A stretch of DNA of 64,000 nucleotides, from contig OZ020623.1 in the NCBI GenBank assembly GCA_963971575.1, positions 17,734,980 to 17,798,979 of the forward strand, in the 5' to 3' direction. Every line of letters starts with the position of its first letter. Position 1 is the first letter of the stretch. Under the pieces are notes generated by a model. It searched no databases. It was not told where the DNA came from and was given only the letters and a program-made list of their open reading frames with translations. The position numbers and the translations under genes are program-made. Below, piece by piece: positions 63,230 to 64,000 of this stretch. The DNA is from Liopterus haemorrhoidalis (lineage: Eukaryota; Arthropoda; Insecta; Coleoptera; Dytiscidae).

Positions 63230-63727
63230 ATCCCCACCGAATTTGCTAGAGGGGTTAATTTAAAAATCTAAAAAAATACTCAATAATGTACATTGATCGG
63301 AATCAGAATAGTCCAACAGGAATTTTTGATCCGATTAATTTTTCTGTAAAATCGATTATTTTGTGTTGAAAAAATAATTACTGTAAAATTTATCATGTGT
63401 ATCAAAAAAATGCTCTTAAGACGTAAATGAAGGAACGAAAAGTAGTTTTTTAAAGTTTCCGTATTGTAACACGTTTTTTGCCAAATTTGTGCTAAAAAAA
63501 TTGTCCCACACCTTATAATCAAGAGGGGTTAATTTAAAAATCTGAAAAAAATTGTAAGTATTGCACATTAATGTGAACCAAAATAGTACAACAGGAATTT
63601 ATGATCTGATAATTATTTCAAAAGTTATCAAATTTTTTTATTATGGACCCTCAATTTGTTATCACTTACTAAATACCTACAAAACTTTGAAATGTGTGAA
63701 AATTCACACTTCACATAAATTTTTTGA
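63230..63727 (+). mobile_element. Diverged family A copy (A8) in WWOX intron
   Basis: The core words GGTTAATTTAAAAATCT..., GTACAACAGGAATTT and TTGTCCCACACC are in family A order, partly duplicated, with the right end (TTGAAATGTGTG, GAAAATTCACACTTCACATA). The left hairpin, GTCT tract and tRNA-like module are missing. Confidence 0.65.
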
Positions 63728-63762
63728 ATATCCTGAGACATCTTGTAAACATGTGTATTTAC

Positions 63763-64000
63763 TAGAGATGGGAATTTCGGCTCAGTTTGCGGAACCGGAT
63801 CAGTGCAGGTCGTTCAGTTTGCTGAGCCGGCTCTTTGATCCGGCTCAGTGATCCGGTTAAGTAAACTTGTCCCTGAGAAACAGGTCGGTCAGTCGTCAGT
63901 TCTCCCACCGTTCAATACGATTGTAAGTTTGGAATATGTAGGTAGAACGTCGGTCAGATGGCTCTTGCATTATATGAACAGACAGCGGAAAGCGGCAATC
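63763..64000. repeat. Unidentified repeat-like sequence at window edge
   Basis: Contains several CCGGATCA / GATCCGGCTCAGT words in both orientations after AGAGATGGGAATTTCGGCTC, suggesting the left end of a hAT-like element cut by the window. Confidence 0.35.

Overview
The window is nuclear DNA from an AT-rich, repeat-laden insect genome. Spliced genes with GT-AG introns, an insect-type TTAGG motif inside a repeat, and Jockey, mariner, Tc1, hAT, piggyBac, pogo and Helentron/DINE-1-like elements all point that way. I cannot name the order or species.

Four host genes are supported. (1) An F-box/leucine-rich-repeat gene on the minus strand (four exons, 5758 down to 2171) runs off the left edge. 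(2) CDC37, the Hsp90 kinase co-chaperone, is on the minus strand: six exons of a 376-residue protein stretched over 18 kb (52132 down to 33862) by repeat-filled introns. (3) HEATR1/UTP10, a giant HEAT-repeat protein of the U3 processome, is on the plus strand (52436-59332, two exons, 2043 residues), head to head with CDC37 across about 300 bp that probably serve as a shared promoter. (4) The first two coding exons of WWOX (62454-62882, plus strand) run off the right edge. A lone exon-like reading frame at 18214-18437 may be a piece of a membrane-protein gene.

Almost everything else is mobile DNA, much of it datable by nesting. 1-1872 is a hAT-like repeat holding a 564-bp foldback element. 2.1-5.8 kb is the F-box gene with MITEs and a dead pogo element in its introns. 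5.9-12.3 kb holds MITEs, a degenerate array cut by a deleted mariner, and a DINE-1-like element. 12.3-19.5 kb is one hAT-like repeat (8-bp target duplication at both ends) that swallowed an apparently intact Jockey retrotransposon, a DINE-1-like element, the orphan exon and an 18-19-bp minisatellite. 19.9-33.5 kb holds four hAT-type elements, a Tc1 element broken by a DINE-1-like insertion, tandem repeats and a THAP fragment. The CDC37 introns hold a piggyBac MITE, a 121-bp satellite, a second mariner, a 53-unit CAGA array, a 2.5-kb hAT-like element and two nested LINEs.

The most interesting signal is a dispersed non-coding family ('family A', DINE-1/Helentron-like). It has subterminal inverted repeats, a (GTCT)n tract near the left end and a palindrome at the right end. 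Several copies carry, at the same internal position, clearly different tRNA-like sequences with recognisable A and B boxes. A second family ('B') with different ends has the same layout and also a GTCY tract. The genes do not form a pathway; they are neighbours in a repeat-expanded region.
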